Assembly: GCF_001430825.1 (NCBI RefSeq)
Contig: NZ_CP010535.1
Span: forward strand, 3,390,501-3,454,500
DNA length: 64,000 nt
Direction of reading: 5' to 3'
Source: Sediminicola sp. YIK13
GTDB taxonomy: Bacteria; Bacteroidota; Bacteroidia; Flavobacteriales; Flavobacteriaceae
Position numbers and translations under genes: made by a program
Part shown: piece after piece, positions 17,409 to 26,213 of the stretch
Layout: each line of letters begins with the position of its first letter
Numbering within the stretch: the stretch's first letter is position 1
The notes under the pieces: model-generated
What the model was told of the DNA's origin: nothing
Seen by the model: only the letters and a program-made list of their open reading frames with translations
The model's database searches: none

Positions 17409-19985
17409 ATGAAAAAGTTCATATCCTTTGAACTTTTAACAACAATCCTACTACTTTTTTTTACCACTCTAACCACCGCGCAGGACACTTCCTATGAGGA
17501 TGGTAAGAGGTATATTTTAGGGGGTCTGGAAGTAACAGGCCTACAAAGTTACAACGAGCAAACGGTAAAAACCTACACCGGACTTAGGGAGGGGCAGCCC
17601 ATCACTATCCCAGGAGAGGAAATTAGCGCCATAATCAATAAGCTGTGGGGCTTGGAACTTTTTAGTGATATCTCCTTTTATATCACCAATATCGAAGATG
17701 ATAAGATATTCCTTGAACTGAATATTTTGGAGCGCCCAACATTATCTGAAGTTACGGTCTATGGTGTTAAGAAAAGAAAGGTAGAAGATATCATTAAGGA
17801 TACTGACCTTAAAAAGGGTAAAAAGATAACCGAAAGTTTAATCGCCAATACCAAAAACTATCTTCAGAACAAGTATAAGAAGCAGGGATACCTGAATACC
17901 AAAGTGACCATTGCAACCGCCACCGATACCGTAGGAAGCAATACCCAGAAAATGGTGATCAACATCAAAAAAGGGGATAAGGTAAAGATCAAGGATATAG
18001 AGTTTGAAGGGAACGAACAGCTTTCCGATAAAAAACTGGCCAAATCCTTAAAGAATACCAAGCAAAAGAAATTTTATCGCTTCTGGAAAAAATCAAAATA
18101 TATTGAGGCCGATTATAAAGAAGATCTAACTACCTTAATTGAGAAGTATGCCGAAAACGGATTTAGGGATGCCAGGGTAATTTCAGATACCCTTGTTAAG
18201 GTAGATGAAAACAACGTCAACCTAAAGATCAAGGTAGAAGAAGGTAATAAGTACTACTTTGGGGAAATAGATTTTGTTGGAAATACCGTATACTCGGATC
18301 GTGTACTAAGTCAGGTAATCGGAATTAAAAAAGGGGATACCTATAATGGGGTATTGCTAAAAAAACGTATTGCCGATGACAGTAAGCCAGACGGTCAAGA
18401 TATTACCAACCTATACCAAAATAATGGGTACCTGTTCTCCAGTGTGAATCCAGTGGAAATTTCTGCACAGAACGACACCATTAATTTTGAGATTCGAATT
18501 ATTGAAGGAAAGGAAACTTTCTTGAACCATGTTACGGTAGAGGGAAATGACAAAACCAATGACCACGTAATCTTTAGAGAGCTAAGAACACGTCCAGGAC
18601 AGAAATACAGTAAGGACAATATCATCCGAAGTATTCGTGAATTGGGGCAATTGGGCTTCTTTGATGCTGAGAATATTAAGCCAGACATTATCAATCCAAA
18701 CCCTAACGATGGTACAGTGGATATCAACTACAGTTTGGTTGAGTCTGGATCTAGCCAGATAGAACTACAAGGTGGTTACGGTGGAGGTGGCTTCATCGGT
18801 ACTTTAGGACTTTCCTTTAGCAACTTTTCATTAAGGAATATTTTTAATGGGGAAGCCTATAAGCCCGTACCCATGGGAGACGGACAGACCATGGCCTTGC
18901 GTTTACAGGCCAGTAGGACTTTTAGAGTATATAGCCTTAACTTTTCCGAGCCCTGGTTGGGAGGTAAAAAACCGGTGCGTTTCAACATGTCCCTTTCCAG
19001 GACACAGCAGTTTCAGTTCGATTTTGTGAATAGGGACATAGATAAGGACAGGCAGTTTTCCATAACAGGTGTTTCTTTGGGGTTGGCAAAACGTCTGCAG
19101 TGGCCAGACGATTTTTTTACCGTCTCCCACTCCATAGGGTATCAATTGTATAATTTCCAGAATTACAACATTGGCTTGTTTAATTTTGGTAACGGGAAAT
19201 CTAACTCCTTGGCATATACCTTTGGACTATCACGTAAATCTTCAGGTCCCAATCCAATCTTCCCAATGGGAGGTTCCAATTTTGAGATTACCGCCAAGTT
19301 AACGCCACCTTATTCCTTGTTTAACGGGAAGGATTACAGCCAATTGAACCAGGATGAGCAAACGGCAATCGAAAATAGGGATTTGGAAGCTTTAGAAGAT
19401 GTAGACCGGGAACGGTTTAAATGGCAAGAATATTACAAGGTTAAATTTAAGGGAGATTGGTACACTAATCTCGTAGATAAACTGGTGTTGCGATCCAATG
19501 CTGAATTTGGTTTTCTAGGTAATTACAACAGTGACATAGGTAACGTTCCTTTTGAGCGTTTCTTTGTTGGAGGTGATGGTCTGGGCAACTTTACTTTGGA
19601 CGGTAGGGATGTGGTACAGTTGAGGGGTTATGAGAACCAATCCTTAACGCCTTTCAGTGTTAATCCGGCGACAGGAAGGCAGGAACAAGAAGGTGGTGTG
19701 GTGTATAATAAGTTCTCTTTGGAGCTTAGGTATCCGTTGACATTGAAACCTTCGGCATCAATTTACGGACTGGCCTTTTTGGAAGGTGGTAACTCCTTTA
19801 ACGGGTTTAGCGAGTTCGATCCGTTTCAAATTAAAAGATCGGCGGGGGTAGGATTGCGTATCTTTATGCCAGCCTTTGGTCTTTTGGGAATAGATTTTGG
19901 CTACGGGTTTGACAGTGATAATACCCCAGGATCTGTGGGTCCTAGCGGATGGCAGACACACTTTATTATCGGGCAGCAATTCTAA
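17409..19985 (+). CDS. bamA: Outer membrane protein assembly factor BamA (Omp85)
   Basis: Outer-membrane insertase of about 858 residues: signal peptide (MKKFISFELLTTILLLFFT to AQD), a periplasmic series of about five POTRA repeats up to residue 420 or so (for example VTGLQSYNEQTVKTYTGLREG, then IEFEGNEQLSDKKL, IDFVGNTVYSDRVL, VEGNDKTNDHVIFRELRTRPG), and a C-terminal 16-strand barrel ending in phenylalanine. An in-frame ATG at 17376 overlaps uppS by 29 bp; I prefer 17409 because the signal peptide starts there. Co-transcribed with uppS upstream and the two chaperone genes downstream, which deliver unfolded barrels to it. Confidence 0.96.
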   Translation: MKKFISFELLTTILLLFFTTLTTAQDTSYEDGKRYILGGLEVTGLQSYNEQTVKTYTGLREGQPITIPGEEISAIINKLWGLELFSDISFYITNIEDDKIFLELNILERPTLSEVTVYGVKKRKVEDIIKDTDLKKGKKITESLIANTKNYLQNKYKKQGYLNTKVTIATATDTVGSNTQKMVINIKKGDKVKIKDIEFEGNEQLSDKKLAKSLKNTKQKKFYRFWKKSKYIEADYKEDLTTLIEKYAENGFRDARVISDTLVKVDENNVNLKIKVEEGNKYYFGEIDFVGNTVYSDRVLSQVIGIKKGDTYNGVLLKKRIADDSKPDGQDITNLYQNNGYLFSSVNPVEISAQNDTINFEIRIIEGKETFLNHVTVEGNDKTNDHVIFRELRTRPGQKYSKDNIIRSIRELGQLGFFDAENIKPDIINPNPNDGTVDINYSLVESGSSQIELQGGYGGGGFIGTLGLSFSNFSLRNIFNGEAYKPVPMGDGQTMALRLQASRTFRVYSLNFSEPWLGGKKPVRFNMSLSRTQQFQFDFVNRDIDKDRQFSITGVSLGLAKRLQWPDDFFTVSHSIGYQLYNFQNYNIGLFNFGNGKSNSLAYTFGLSRKSSGPNPIFPMGGSNFEITAKLTPPYSLFNGKDYSQLNQDEQTAIENRDLEALEDVDRERFKWQEYYKVKFKGDWYTNLVDKLVLRSNAEFGFLGNYNSDIGNVPFERFFVGGDGLGNFTLDGRDVVQLRGYENQSLTPFSVNPATGRQEQEGGVVYNKFSLELRYPLTLKPSASIYGLAFLEGGNSFNGFSEFDPFQIKRSAGVGLRIFMPAFGLLGIDFGYGFDSDNTPGSVGPSGWQTHFIIGQQF

Positions 19986-20090
19986 GAATCCAAAGGACTT
20001 TCCAATGCGTGTTAAAACAAGAAATATATTCATTTTAAATTATTTACTTATTTTGGCACGATATTTTCTATATACTAAAAAGTAAACAGG

Positions 20091-20921
20091 ATGAAAACGA
20101 AAGTTCTTTTAATTATAACAGCTGTATTCTTTTCAACAGCCATTTTTGCCCAACGCGGGGTAAGGATCGGATATGTGGATATGGAGTATATCCTGGAAAA
20201 TGTAGAGGAGTACCGCGATGCAAATGAGCAGTTGGAAATCAAGGTCCAGAAATGGAAGGTAGAGATAGAACAGAAGCAGAGTGTGGTGGAACAGATGAAG
20301 AAGGACTTGATGGCAGAAAAAGTGCTGTTGACCAATGAACTGATAGCTGAGCGAGAGGAAGAAATACAGGTGCTGGAAAATGAAATGTTTCAATACCAAC
20401 AAGATCGCTTTGGGCCACAGGGGGATTTGGTCCTTCAAAAGCGAAGATTGATACAGCCCATCCAGGATCAAGTATTTAATGAAGTACAGAAGATTGGAGC
20501 CAATAAAAGATATGATTTTATTTTTGATAGTTCTGCAGATGTTGTAATGTTGTATTCCGAAAAAAGGCACGATATCAGTGACTTGGTGCTTAGGGGTATA
20601 GCTAGGACTAGAAAAATAAGCAAGCCTTTAAAAGGCAATAATATCGATAGTCGTTTGGATGCTTTTGATGGTGACAATGAGCCAGATGAAGAAGTGATAT
20701 CAGAGGAGCTCCAAGAACGAATAGATAAAGCTGGGGCTGCCCAAGAAGCGAGAGAAAAAAGCGCTGAAGAAAAAAGGGCAGAACAGTTAAAGTTGAGGGA
20801 AGAGCGTAAAAAGGCATACGAGGCAAGGCGTAAAAAACTGCTTGAAGAACGCGAGGCCCAGCGAAAAGCTAAACTAGAAGAAAGAAAGGAAGGCGAAGTA
20901 AAAAAAGATACGGTCAACTAA
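20091..20921 (+). CDS. OmpH/Skp family periplasmic chaperone, long form
   Basis: Protein of 276 residues with a signal peptide (MKTKVLLIITAVFFSTAIFAQ) and the Skp core: RIGYVDMEYILENVEEYRDA, then a long coiled-coil arm, then the small beta core. After residue 190 comes an extra, strongly charged helix rich in Arg, Lys, Glu and Ala, absent from the second copy, which about doubles the arm region. Skp trimers hold unfolded outer-membrane proteins for BamA. The gene lies 105 bp after bamA and 61 bp before the shorter paralogue. Confidence 0.9.
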   Translation: MKTKVLLIITAVFFSTAIFAQRGVRIGYVDMEYILENVEEYRDANEQLEIKVQKWKVEIEQKQSVVEQMKKDLMAEKVLLTNELIAEREEEIQVLENEMFQYQQDRFGPQGDLVLQKRRLIQPIQDQVFNEVQKIGANKRYDFIFDSSADVVMLYSEKRHDISDLVLRGIARTRKISKPLKGNNIDSRLDAFDGDNEPDEEVISEELQERIDKAGAAQEAREKSAEEKRAEQLKLREERKKAYEARRKKLLEEREAQRKAKLEERKEGEVKKDTVN

Positions 20922-20937
20922 AAATTGGAACTTCGCA

Positions 20938-20945
20938 TAAATTTG
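20938..20945 (+). promoter_or_regulatory. Candidate -7 element before the second ompH
   Basis: TAAATTTG fits the Bacteroidota -7 consensus TAnnTTTG and lies 37 bp before the ATG of the short OmpH gene; no convincing -33 element is present. It would allow separate, stronger expression of the smaller chaperone. Confidence 0.3.
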
Positions 20946-20982
20946 AAACCATTAATTTAACACGTAAATAGTAATTAAAATC

Positions 20983-21492
20983 ATGAAACACTTAAAGAAA
21001 ATAGCGGTAGCGATTGTATTGTTTGTAGGAGCTACTAGTTTTGTCAATGCTCAGAGCAAGGTAGCACATATTAATGTGGAACAACTGTTGTCTCAGATGC
21101 CAGAAATGAAAAAGGCGCAAGCAGAATTAAAAAAATTACAGGAGACCTATAGAGCGGATATTGAAAGTTCTATGACTGAATTGAAAAATAAATACACACA
21201 ATATTCTAATGAATCTGCTTCTAAGACTCCAGAAGAGAACGAAAAGAGAGCTTTGGAATTACAAGGATTCGATAAGAATATTAAGGAGGCCGAACAAGCA
21301 GCTTACCAAGAATTGCAAAAGAAGCAAGGAGAGCTAATGGGTCCTATCACTGAGAAAGCTAAAGTAGCCATTGAAAAGGTTGCCGCTACTCTTGGATATG
21401 ACTATGTGATCGATGCAACCCAAGGTGGTGGCTTGATCGTAGCTAAAGGTAAAGATCTATTGCCTGATGTAAAGAAGCAATTGGGCTTCTAA
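20983..21492 (+). CDS. OmpH/Skp family periplasmic chaperone, short form
   Basis: Protein of 169 residues with signal peptide (MKHLKKIAVAIVLFVGATSFVNAQ) and the complete Skp layout: VAHINVEQLLSQMPEMKKA beta strand and start of the arm, a coiled coil of about 90 residues, and the closing TLGYDYVIDATQGGGLIVAKG strands. It has the usual family length, unlike its longer neighbour upstream. Probably works with it in carrying outer-membrane proteins to BamA, whose gene lies two upstream. A strong terminator follows at 21516. Confidence 0.93.
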   Translation: MKHLKKIAVAIVLFVGATSFVNAQSKVAHINVEQLLSQMPEMKKAQAELKKLQETYRADIESSMTELKNKYTQYSNESASKTPEENEKRALELQGFDKNIKEAEQAAYQELQKKQGELMGPITEKAKVAIEKVAATLGYDYVIDATQGGGLIVAKGKDLLPDVKKQLGF

Positions 21493-21515
21493 GAGATTAG
21501 AATTTAGTTTACAGG

Positions 21516-21545
21516 AAAACCACACAAGCAATTGTGTGGTTTTTT
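21516..21545 (+). terminator. Terminator after the bamA-ompH operon
   Basis: Arms AAAACCACACAA (21516-21527) and TTGTGTGGTTTT (21532-21543), 12 bp perfect around a 4-nt loop, with T continuing on the 3' side. It closes the porG-uppS-bamA-ompH-ompH transcript ahead of murI. Confidence 0.88.
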
Positions 21546-21639
21546 GTTTTTGGATGTTAAGGGAATTGGTATTTCAAGTTGATAATTTATAAAAATTCCT
21601 ATGGGTATTAGCGTGTAACTTCATACTTTTAAAAGCAGA

Positions 21640-22437
21640 ATGAGCAATATGGACAACAGGCCGATCGGCATTTTTGATTCGGGTATTGGTGGTACTTCGG
21701 TTTGGAGGGAAATTGAAAAATTGCTTCCCTATGAGAACACCATTTACTTGGCTGATAGTAAAAATGCCCCTTATGGGGAGCGGTCAAAAGAAGAAATTCT
21801 TCAGTTGAGCATAAAGAATATTGAGTATCTGCTGGCCAAAGACTGTAAGCTTATCGTTGTGGCCTGTAACACGGCAACCACCAACGCCATCTCCTATGTT
21901 CGGGAACATTATTCTGTCCCGTTTATCGGTACCGAACCAGCCATAAAACCGGCAGCATTACGATCCAAATCAAAAACGGTGGGGGTATTGGCCACCAAAG
22001 GCACTTTGTCCAGTGAACTTTTTTTTACCACTTCCCAAAACCATGCAGGAGGTATCAATAAAATAGTGCAGGTAGGAACCGGCCTGGTACCTTTGATAGA
22101 AGCAGGAAAGGTACACGCCCCCGAAACAAAAGAGTTGCTACAAAAGTACTTGGAACCCATGTTGGCTGAAGGGATGGATTATCTGGTGCTTGGTTGTACC
22201 CACTACCCTTATTTGATTCCAGTGTTAAAAGAAATGATCCCAGCTCACGTTGAGATTTTAGATTCCGGTGCGGCCATCGCGAAGCAGACCATGGCCATAT
22301 TGAAGGAGAATAACCTTTTGGCTAGCCCAGATAAAAAAGGAAGCCATCTGTTTTACACCAATTCAAATCCGGATATTCTGGCCAGTTTTTTGACCGATGT
22401 GAAGGCCCAATACAACACGGCTTATCTCGATTTTTAG
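21640..22437 (+). CDS. murI: Glutamate racemase
   Basis: Cofactor-independent racemase of 265 residues that makes D-glutamate for peptidoglycan. The two catalytic cysteines are seen in VVACNTATTN (about residue 76) and LGCTHYPYL (about residue 187), with the N-terminal GIFDSGIGGTSVW motif. The start at 21640 (MSNMDNRPIGIFDSG) could alternatively be the ATG three codons later. Follows a strong terminator, so it has its own promoter although it completes the envelope block. Its 3' end overlaps convergent folA by 4 bp. Confidence 0.96.
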   Translation: MSNMDNRPIGIFDSGIGGTSVWREIEKLLPYENTIYLADSKNAPYGERSKEEILQLSIKNIEYLLAKDCKLIVVACNTATTNAISYVREHYSVPFIGTEPAIKPAALRSKSKTVGVLATKGTLSSELFFTTSQNHAGGINKIVQVGTGLVPLIEAGKVHAPETKELLQKYLEPMLAEGMDYLVLGCTHYPYLIPVLKEMIPAHVEILDSGAAIAKQTMAILKENNLLASPDKKGSHLFYTNSNPDILASFLTDVKAQYNTAYLDF

Positions 22438-22934
22438 GTTTTCTTTTTGATAAAGGTCCTATAAGTAAAATCTACAGCGTGTTTATCATCCTTCCCGTGA
22501 TATTCTTCTCTGACCAATTTCCAATTGGAAGAATCAATCTCAGGAAAAAAGGCATCGGCCTCATAGTCCCCATGTACCCTAGTGATCTCTAGGGTATCGC
22601 AATAGGGCATGGCCAAGTTATAAATTTCCCCTCCCCCAATAACAAAAGACAACGCTTCATTTGCTACAAGTGCCAAGGCGTCAGACAAAGAGTGTACAAT
22701 GGTGCAGTTGGGATGATCAACACGGTAGCTTTTATCTCTGGTGATGATGATATGGTGCCTATTGGGCAAAGGTTTGGGAAAGCTTTCAAAAGTCTTTCTT
22801 CCCATGATGATCTTGTGCCCGGTGGTCAGCTGTTTAAAGCGTTTAAAATCGTCCGGGAGGTGCCAAAGGAGATCATTGTCTTTGCCTAGGGCATTGTTTT
22901 CCGCTACAGCGGCTATTATGGTAACTTTTCCCAC
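22434..22934 (-). CDS. folA: Dihydrofolate reductase
   Basis: Enzyme of 166 residues that regenerates tetrahydrofolate from dihydrofolate with NADPH. The core is typical: IIAAVAENNALGKDNDLLWH, then LPDDFKRFKQLT with the active-site Asp, MGRKTFESFPKPLPNR and the second half FVIGGGEIYNLA. The start codon is GTG at 22934, the only one available before the first strand; it lies inside the 2TM gene, overlapping by 19 bp, so translation is coupled. The usual partner thyA is about 4.5 kb away, beyond the ergothioneine genes. Confidence 0.95.
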   Translation of the reverse strand: MGKVTIIAAVAENNALGKDNDLLWHLPDDFKRFKQLTTGHKIIMGRKTFESFPKPLPNRHHIIITRDKSYRVDHPNCTIVHSLSDALALVANEALSFVIGGGEIYNLAMPYCDTLEITRVHGDYEADAFFPEIDSSNWKLVREEYHGKDDKHAVDFTYRTFIKKKT

Positions 22935-23320
22935 GAATCTTTTTTTTGGTTGATATTGGATATAGGAAAATCGGTCTCTATTTCCTTTTGGATTTCAGCG
23001 ATACGTCTTTTTTGTTTCTCAACTAATTTTTCACGTTGCTTACGTTCCCATTCGAGACCCATAAATTTTCTGGAAAATAATACGTTTACGGCATGGATCA
23101 CAAAAAGAAAAGCCCAAAGAGTAATCGCCCAGATAAACCAATCGTAAGCTTCACCATACTTCAAGATTTTATTGATCAAAACTAAAAACACACTTCCTAC
23201 AAGAAAGATGATAAAATGGTTGTAAAGCCTTTTTTTTACCTTTATCCTTTCCTGGGCATGCTCCATTAGCTCATGCTGATCTGTGTCTATTTTTGATGTA
23301 GTTTTATTTCTGGAAAACAT
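22916..23320 (-). CDS. 2TM domain-containing membrane protein
   Basis: Protein of 134 residues with the 2TM domain common in Bacteroidota: a basic amphipathic entry (RIKVKKRLYNHF), two membrane segments (IIFLVGSVFLVLINKI and WFIWAITLWAFLFVIHAV) and a basic C-terminal helix (WERKQREKLVEKQKRR). Function unknown; related domains are found attached to LytTR and histidine kinase proteins. The start at 23320 (MFSRNKTTSK) is preferred to 23368. It overlaps folA by 19 bp, so the two form an operon. Confidence 0.82.
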   Translation of the reverse strand: MFSRNKTTSKIDTDQHELMEHAQERIKVKKRLYNHFIIFLVGSVFLVLINKILKYGEAYDWFIWAITLWAFLFVIHAVNVLFSRKFMGLEWERKQREKLVEKQKRRIAEIQKEIETDFPISNINQKKDSWEKLP

Positions 23321-23379
23321 GGAATAAGTATCTTTACCTACAAAGATAAGCCAATTACTAATTATCATTTCGGTTCCAT

Positions 23380-24465
23380 ATGCAAAAGATTATAAAGCAG
23401 TTTCCTGTACTTAGCCAATATGTTTATGCCAATACCGCTGCCTCAGGGTTATTGTATGACGATTTACTGGACTGGCGTCAAGAGCACGATCTGGATTTTT
23501 TGATAGAAGGGAGTATCATGAAGGCGAAGTCGCACAAATTGCTGGGCCATACCCGAAAAACTGTCGGACAATTTTTTGGATGTGATCCTTCCAATGTGGC
23601 CTTGATTCCAAATTTTTCTATCGGAATAAACTTGTTGCTCGAGGGCTTGCCCAAAGAACATAAGGTCTTACTGGTAGATGGGGATTACCCGTCTCTTAAT
23701 TGGCCTTTTGAAAATAGGGGGTATGCTATTTCCACAATTGCTTTGGATCAACATTTGGAACAGAATATTTTAGAGGAGGTAAAAATCAAAGGGATAACTG
23801 TGCTGGCCTTAAGTTTGGTGCAGTGGCTGAACGGCATCAAAATTGATTTAGAGTTTTTAAAGACCTTGAAGAAGGACTTTCCAGAACTGATCATTATTGC
23901 CGATGGGACCCAATATTGCGGTACGGAGAGTTTTAACTTTGCGGAATCTGGGATAGACATCCTTGGTGCGAGTGGTTATAAATGGCTGTTGGCCGGGTAT
24001 GGCAATGGGTTTATGTTGTTCAAGGATGGTGTAAAAAATGTCTTCTCGCCCAAGGCAGTGGGATTCAATTCCACCAATTTAGATCTATCGGCAAAGGATA
24101 CAGTTTCTTTTAACAAGCATTTTGAGCCGGGTCATTTGGACACCTTGAATTTTGGCAGCCTTAAATTTTCGCTCGACTTTCTTTCCAAAATAGGGATGGA
24201 CGCAATTACGGCCCACCTTAAGACCTTATCGGAATTCGCAAAAGGGGAATTGACCGCTTTGGGGCTTTTGGAAGAGGCTGTCGTAAACCGAACAGACCAC
24301 AGTACAATATTTAATATTAAAGGGGGGGACGAGCTTTTCCAAAAATTGGTTGAGAATGATGTTCTCTGTGCACAAAGAGGAGGCGGCATCCGTTTAAGTT
24401 TTCATATCTATAATACAGAGAAGGATATTCAAAAAATAGTAAAGCTTCTAAAATCAAGGAAATGA
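23380..24465 (+). CDS. Aminotransferase class V-fold PLP-dependent enzyme
   Basis: PLP enzyme of 361 residues with class V (cysteine desulfurase-like) fold. The N-terminal YVYANTAASGLLYDDLLDW and the PLP lysine in ILGASGYKWLLAGYGNGF are typical; ADGTQYCG holds the conserved Asp that contacts the pyridine nitrogen, and RGGGIRLSFHIYN the C-terminal arginine. Members of this subgroup include isopenicillin epimerase-like and EgtE-like C-S lyases, and I cannot tell which. Because egtB and egtD lie 1-4 kb away, a lyase role in ergothioneine synthesis is possible, but the gene is on the other strand and not in their operon. Confidence 0.83.
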   Translation: MQKIIKQFPVLSQYVYANTAASGLLYDDLLDWRQEHDLDFLIEGSIMKAKSHKLLGHTRKTVGQFFGCDPSNVALIPNFSIGINLLLEGLPKEHKVLLVDGDYPSLNWPFENRGYAISTIALDQHLEQNILEEVKIKGITVLALSLVQWLNGIKIDLEFLKTLKKDFPELIIIADGTQYCGTESFNFAESGIDILGASGYKWLLAGYGNGFMLFKDGVKNVFSPKAVGFNSTNLDLSAKDTVSFNKHFEPGHLDTLNFGSLKFSLDFLSKIGMDAITAHLKTLSEFAKGELTALGLLEEAVVNRTDHSTIFNIKGGDELFQKLVENDVLCAQRGGGIRLSFHIYNTEKDIQKIVKLLKSRK

Positions 24466-24485
24466 CCATTAAGTACATCAGAATT

Positions 24486-24560
24486 TAATCGACACTTTTT
24501 TGTCGATGTTAATCAAAAGCCCCCATAATATTATCAAATTGATAAATATGATGTAAATCA
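24486..24560 (+). promoter_or_regulatory. Cluster of inverted repeats before the carbohydrate-binding gene
   Basis: Three dyads fall in the 149-bp gap: ATCGACA/TGTCGAT around a 6-nt loop (24488-24507), the near-palindrome TTATCAAATTGATAA (24531-24545), and TGATGTAAATCA (24549-24560), which fits the FNR-type core TGAT-N4-ATCA. They lie 55-130 bp before the ATG of the next gene and may be regulator sites; the first could also be part of a terminator but lacks a U-run. Confidence 0.35.
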
Positions 24561-24614
24561 TTGTGCGCGAGCTTTTTAATCCGTTTTTTTGCGCTATAAT
24601 TTAATAACAGAATT

Positions 24615-24911
24615 ATGGCAATAGCTAAACAATACCTTAAGACTAAACCAGTTTGTAAAGTAACTTTCACTGTTCCTGCTGAGGGCGCCAAAAAAGTTGC
24701 TGTGGTAGGTGATTTCAATGATTGGGATCCAAAGAAAAATGTACTGAAAAAATTAAAGAACGGAACTTTCAAAGGTACGTTTGATTTACCTGTGGAAAAT
24801 ACATATGAGTTCAAGTATTTGATAGATGGTAACTACGCTACCGAAGCTGAAGCCGATGGTTTCAAGTGGAACGAGTTTGCTGGGACAGAGAATCCTATTC
24901 TAGCACTATAA
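24615..24911 (+). CDS. Small isoamylase early-set / glycogen-binding domain protein
   Basis: A protein of 98 residues made up almost wholly of a CBM48-like (isoamylase N-terminal, AMPK glycogen-binding) domain: CKVTFTVPAEGAKKVAVVGD, FNDWDP, then GTFKGTFDLPVENTYEFKYLIDG and a closing NPILAL. No signal peptide, catalytic domain or membrane segment. Proteins like this are common in Bacteroidota; they may bind glycogen or be stress-related, but no function is established to my knowledge. Isolated gene with its own intergenic regulatory region. Confidence 0.85.
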   Translation: MAIAKQYLKTKPVCKVTFTVPAEGAKKVAVVGDFNDWDPKKNVLKKLKNGTFKGTFDLPVENTYEFKYLIDGNYATEAEADGFKWNEFAGTENPILAL

Positions 24912-24928
24912 AAAATTAAACTTGGAAG

Positions 24929-24958
24929 GTCACCATTGATTTATTTTTCAATGGTGAC
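24929..24958. terminator. Hairpin between convergent genes
   Basis: GTCACCATTGA (24929-24939) and TCAATGGTGAC (24948-24958) form a perfect 11-bp stem around an 8-nt loop, spanning the stop of the DUF427 gene and the 3' side of the carbohydrate-binding gene. U-runs are poor on both strands, so efficiency is uncertain. Confidence 0.4.
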
Positions 24959-25222
24959 TCCTTTCCAAAATGCTACGTGGCCTTTAATTGTTTTGGCCAA
25001 TTCGCTCACCTCTGGATAGTACCAGGCCGCATCCTTGTTTTCTTTCCCGTCTACTTCTAGGGAATAGTAAGATGCCTTACCTTTCCACGCACATGTGGTA
25101 TGCGTGGGACTAGGTCTAAAGTATTGTTTCTTAATACTGTCCGCAGGGAAATAATGGTTGTTTTCCACCACCACAGTATGGTCACTTTCAGCTATTACGG
25201 TATTGTTCCAAATTGCTTTCAT
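24941..25222 (-). CDS. DUF427 domain-containing protein
   Basis: A protein of 93 residues, complete for the DUF427 family: MKAIWNNTVIAESDHTVVVENNHYFP, then the conserved PSPTHTTCAWKGKASYYSLEV centre and DAAWYYPEVSELAKTIKGHVAFW end. The conserved Cys-Ala-Trp-Lys-Gly segment looks like a functional site, but no activity is known to me. It starts 3 nt after egtD and is therefore translationally coupled to it, the last gene of thyA-egtB-egtD-DUF427. Confidence 0.87.
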   Translation of the reverse strand: MKAIWNNTVIAESDHTVVVENNHYFPADSIKKQYFRPSPTHTTCAWKGKASYYSLEVDGKENKDAAWYYPEVSELAKTIKGHVAFWKGVTIEK

Positions 25223-25225
25223 TTT

Positions 25226-26197
25226 CTATATTTTTTTAAACGCATAGTTCTTATAGTACTTTTTTTCATCCGAAAATTGTGCTACAACCTTCAGTCCTGC
25301 TTCTTTGGCCAGCCATGAGACCACCTCGTCATCATATTTTTGTGATATTTCCGTATGTATGGTCTCCCATGGTTTCAAGGTAATGGTCAGGTCCAGTTCT
25401 TTGATCGTAACGGTCTGTTCTTTGTTAGAAACCAAATAGCTTTTTGCTGTTCCAGTTTCGGGATCATATGTTTCCCAATGGAGGAAGTTATCCGTAATAA
25501 AGTCGCCCTTTAATTCGGTATTTATACGCACTAATACATTCTTATTAAATGCCTCTGTTATTCCCGCTTTGTCATTGTAGGCATCCAATATAGTCTGTGG
25601 ATTTTTTTTCTGATCGAATCCAACAAAAAATAGGTCCTCTTCTTTCATAGATCCCTGCACCTGTTTTAAAAAAGTCACAGCCTGTGGGTGCAACAGATTT
25701 CCTACATTGGAGCCTAGAAAGAGTATGACTTTCTTTTTATCCCTAATGGAGTTGATGGTTTCCAAAGTTTCAAGATAAGTGCCTTGTAATGGTTCTGTTT
25801 TTAATGTGGGGATTTCAATTTGGAGAGATTTTTCCAATTGATCCAAAGCATTCTGACTAATATCAATGGGGAGGTATTTAAAATCCAACTTCCGTTCTAC
25901 CAGATATTTTAGCAGTATTTTGGTTTTTTTTCCATCTCCTGCCCCCAATTCAATGAGGTTGAAGCTATTTGAACCTTCTGAAAATAGAGCAGAAATATCT
26001 TCTTTATGACTTTTCAGGATATTGTATTCACATCCTGTCAGGTAATATTCTGGCATTGCCATAATATCTTGGAATATCTTGTCGCCTTTGGCGTCATAAA
26101 AATATTTGGAGGATAAATATTTTGGGTTCGCCGTTAATCCAGCATACACTTCTTCTTCAAATCGGGACATCGTTATGGTGCGTGTATTCTTGTGCAT
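25226..26197 (-). CDS. egtD: L-histidine N(alpha)-methyltransferase EgtD
   Basis: SAM-dependent methyltransferase of 323 residues that converts histidine to hercynine, the first step of ergothioneine synthesis. The N-terminal PKYLSSKYFYDAKGDKIFQD and MPEYYLTGCEY segments are diagnostic for the EgtD family, followed by the SAM-binding motif LIELGAGDGKKTKILL and the FLGSNVGNL region. The start at 26197 is used; MSRFEEEV nine codons later is also possible. It lies 16 bp after egtB and 3 bp before DUF427. Identity as EgtD is strong; the end product is inferred from egtB beside it. Confidence 0.92.
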   Translation of the reverse strand: MHKNTRTITMSRFEEEVYAGLTANPKYLSSKYFYDAKGDKIFQDIMAMPEYYLTGCEYNILKSHKEDISALFSEGSNSFNLIELGAGDGKKTKILLKYLVERKLDFKYLPIDISQNALDQLEKSLQIEIPTLKTEPLQGTYLETLETINSIRDKKKVILFLGSNVGNLLHPQAVTFLKQVQGSMKEEDLFFVGFDQKKNPQTILDAYNDKAGITEAFNKNVLVRINTELKGDFITDNFLHWETYDPETGTAKSYLVSNKEQTVTIKELDLTITLKPWETIHTEISQKYDDEVVSWLAKEAGLKVVAQFSDEKKYYKNYAFKKI

Positions 26198-26213
26198 ATT
26201 AATTTTGTCGTAA

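Noticed and set aside
23380-24465. Calling the class V aminotransferase EgtE outright
   Set aside because: Only the fold and the distance support it; it is not in the egt operon, so kept as a hypothesis.
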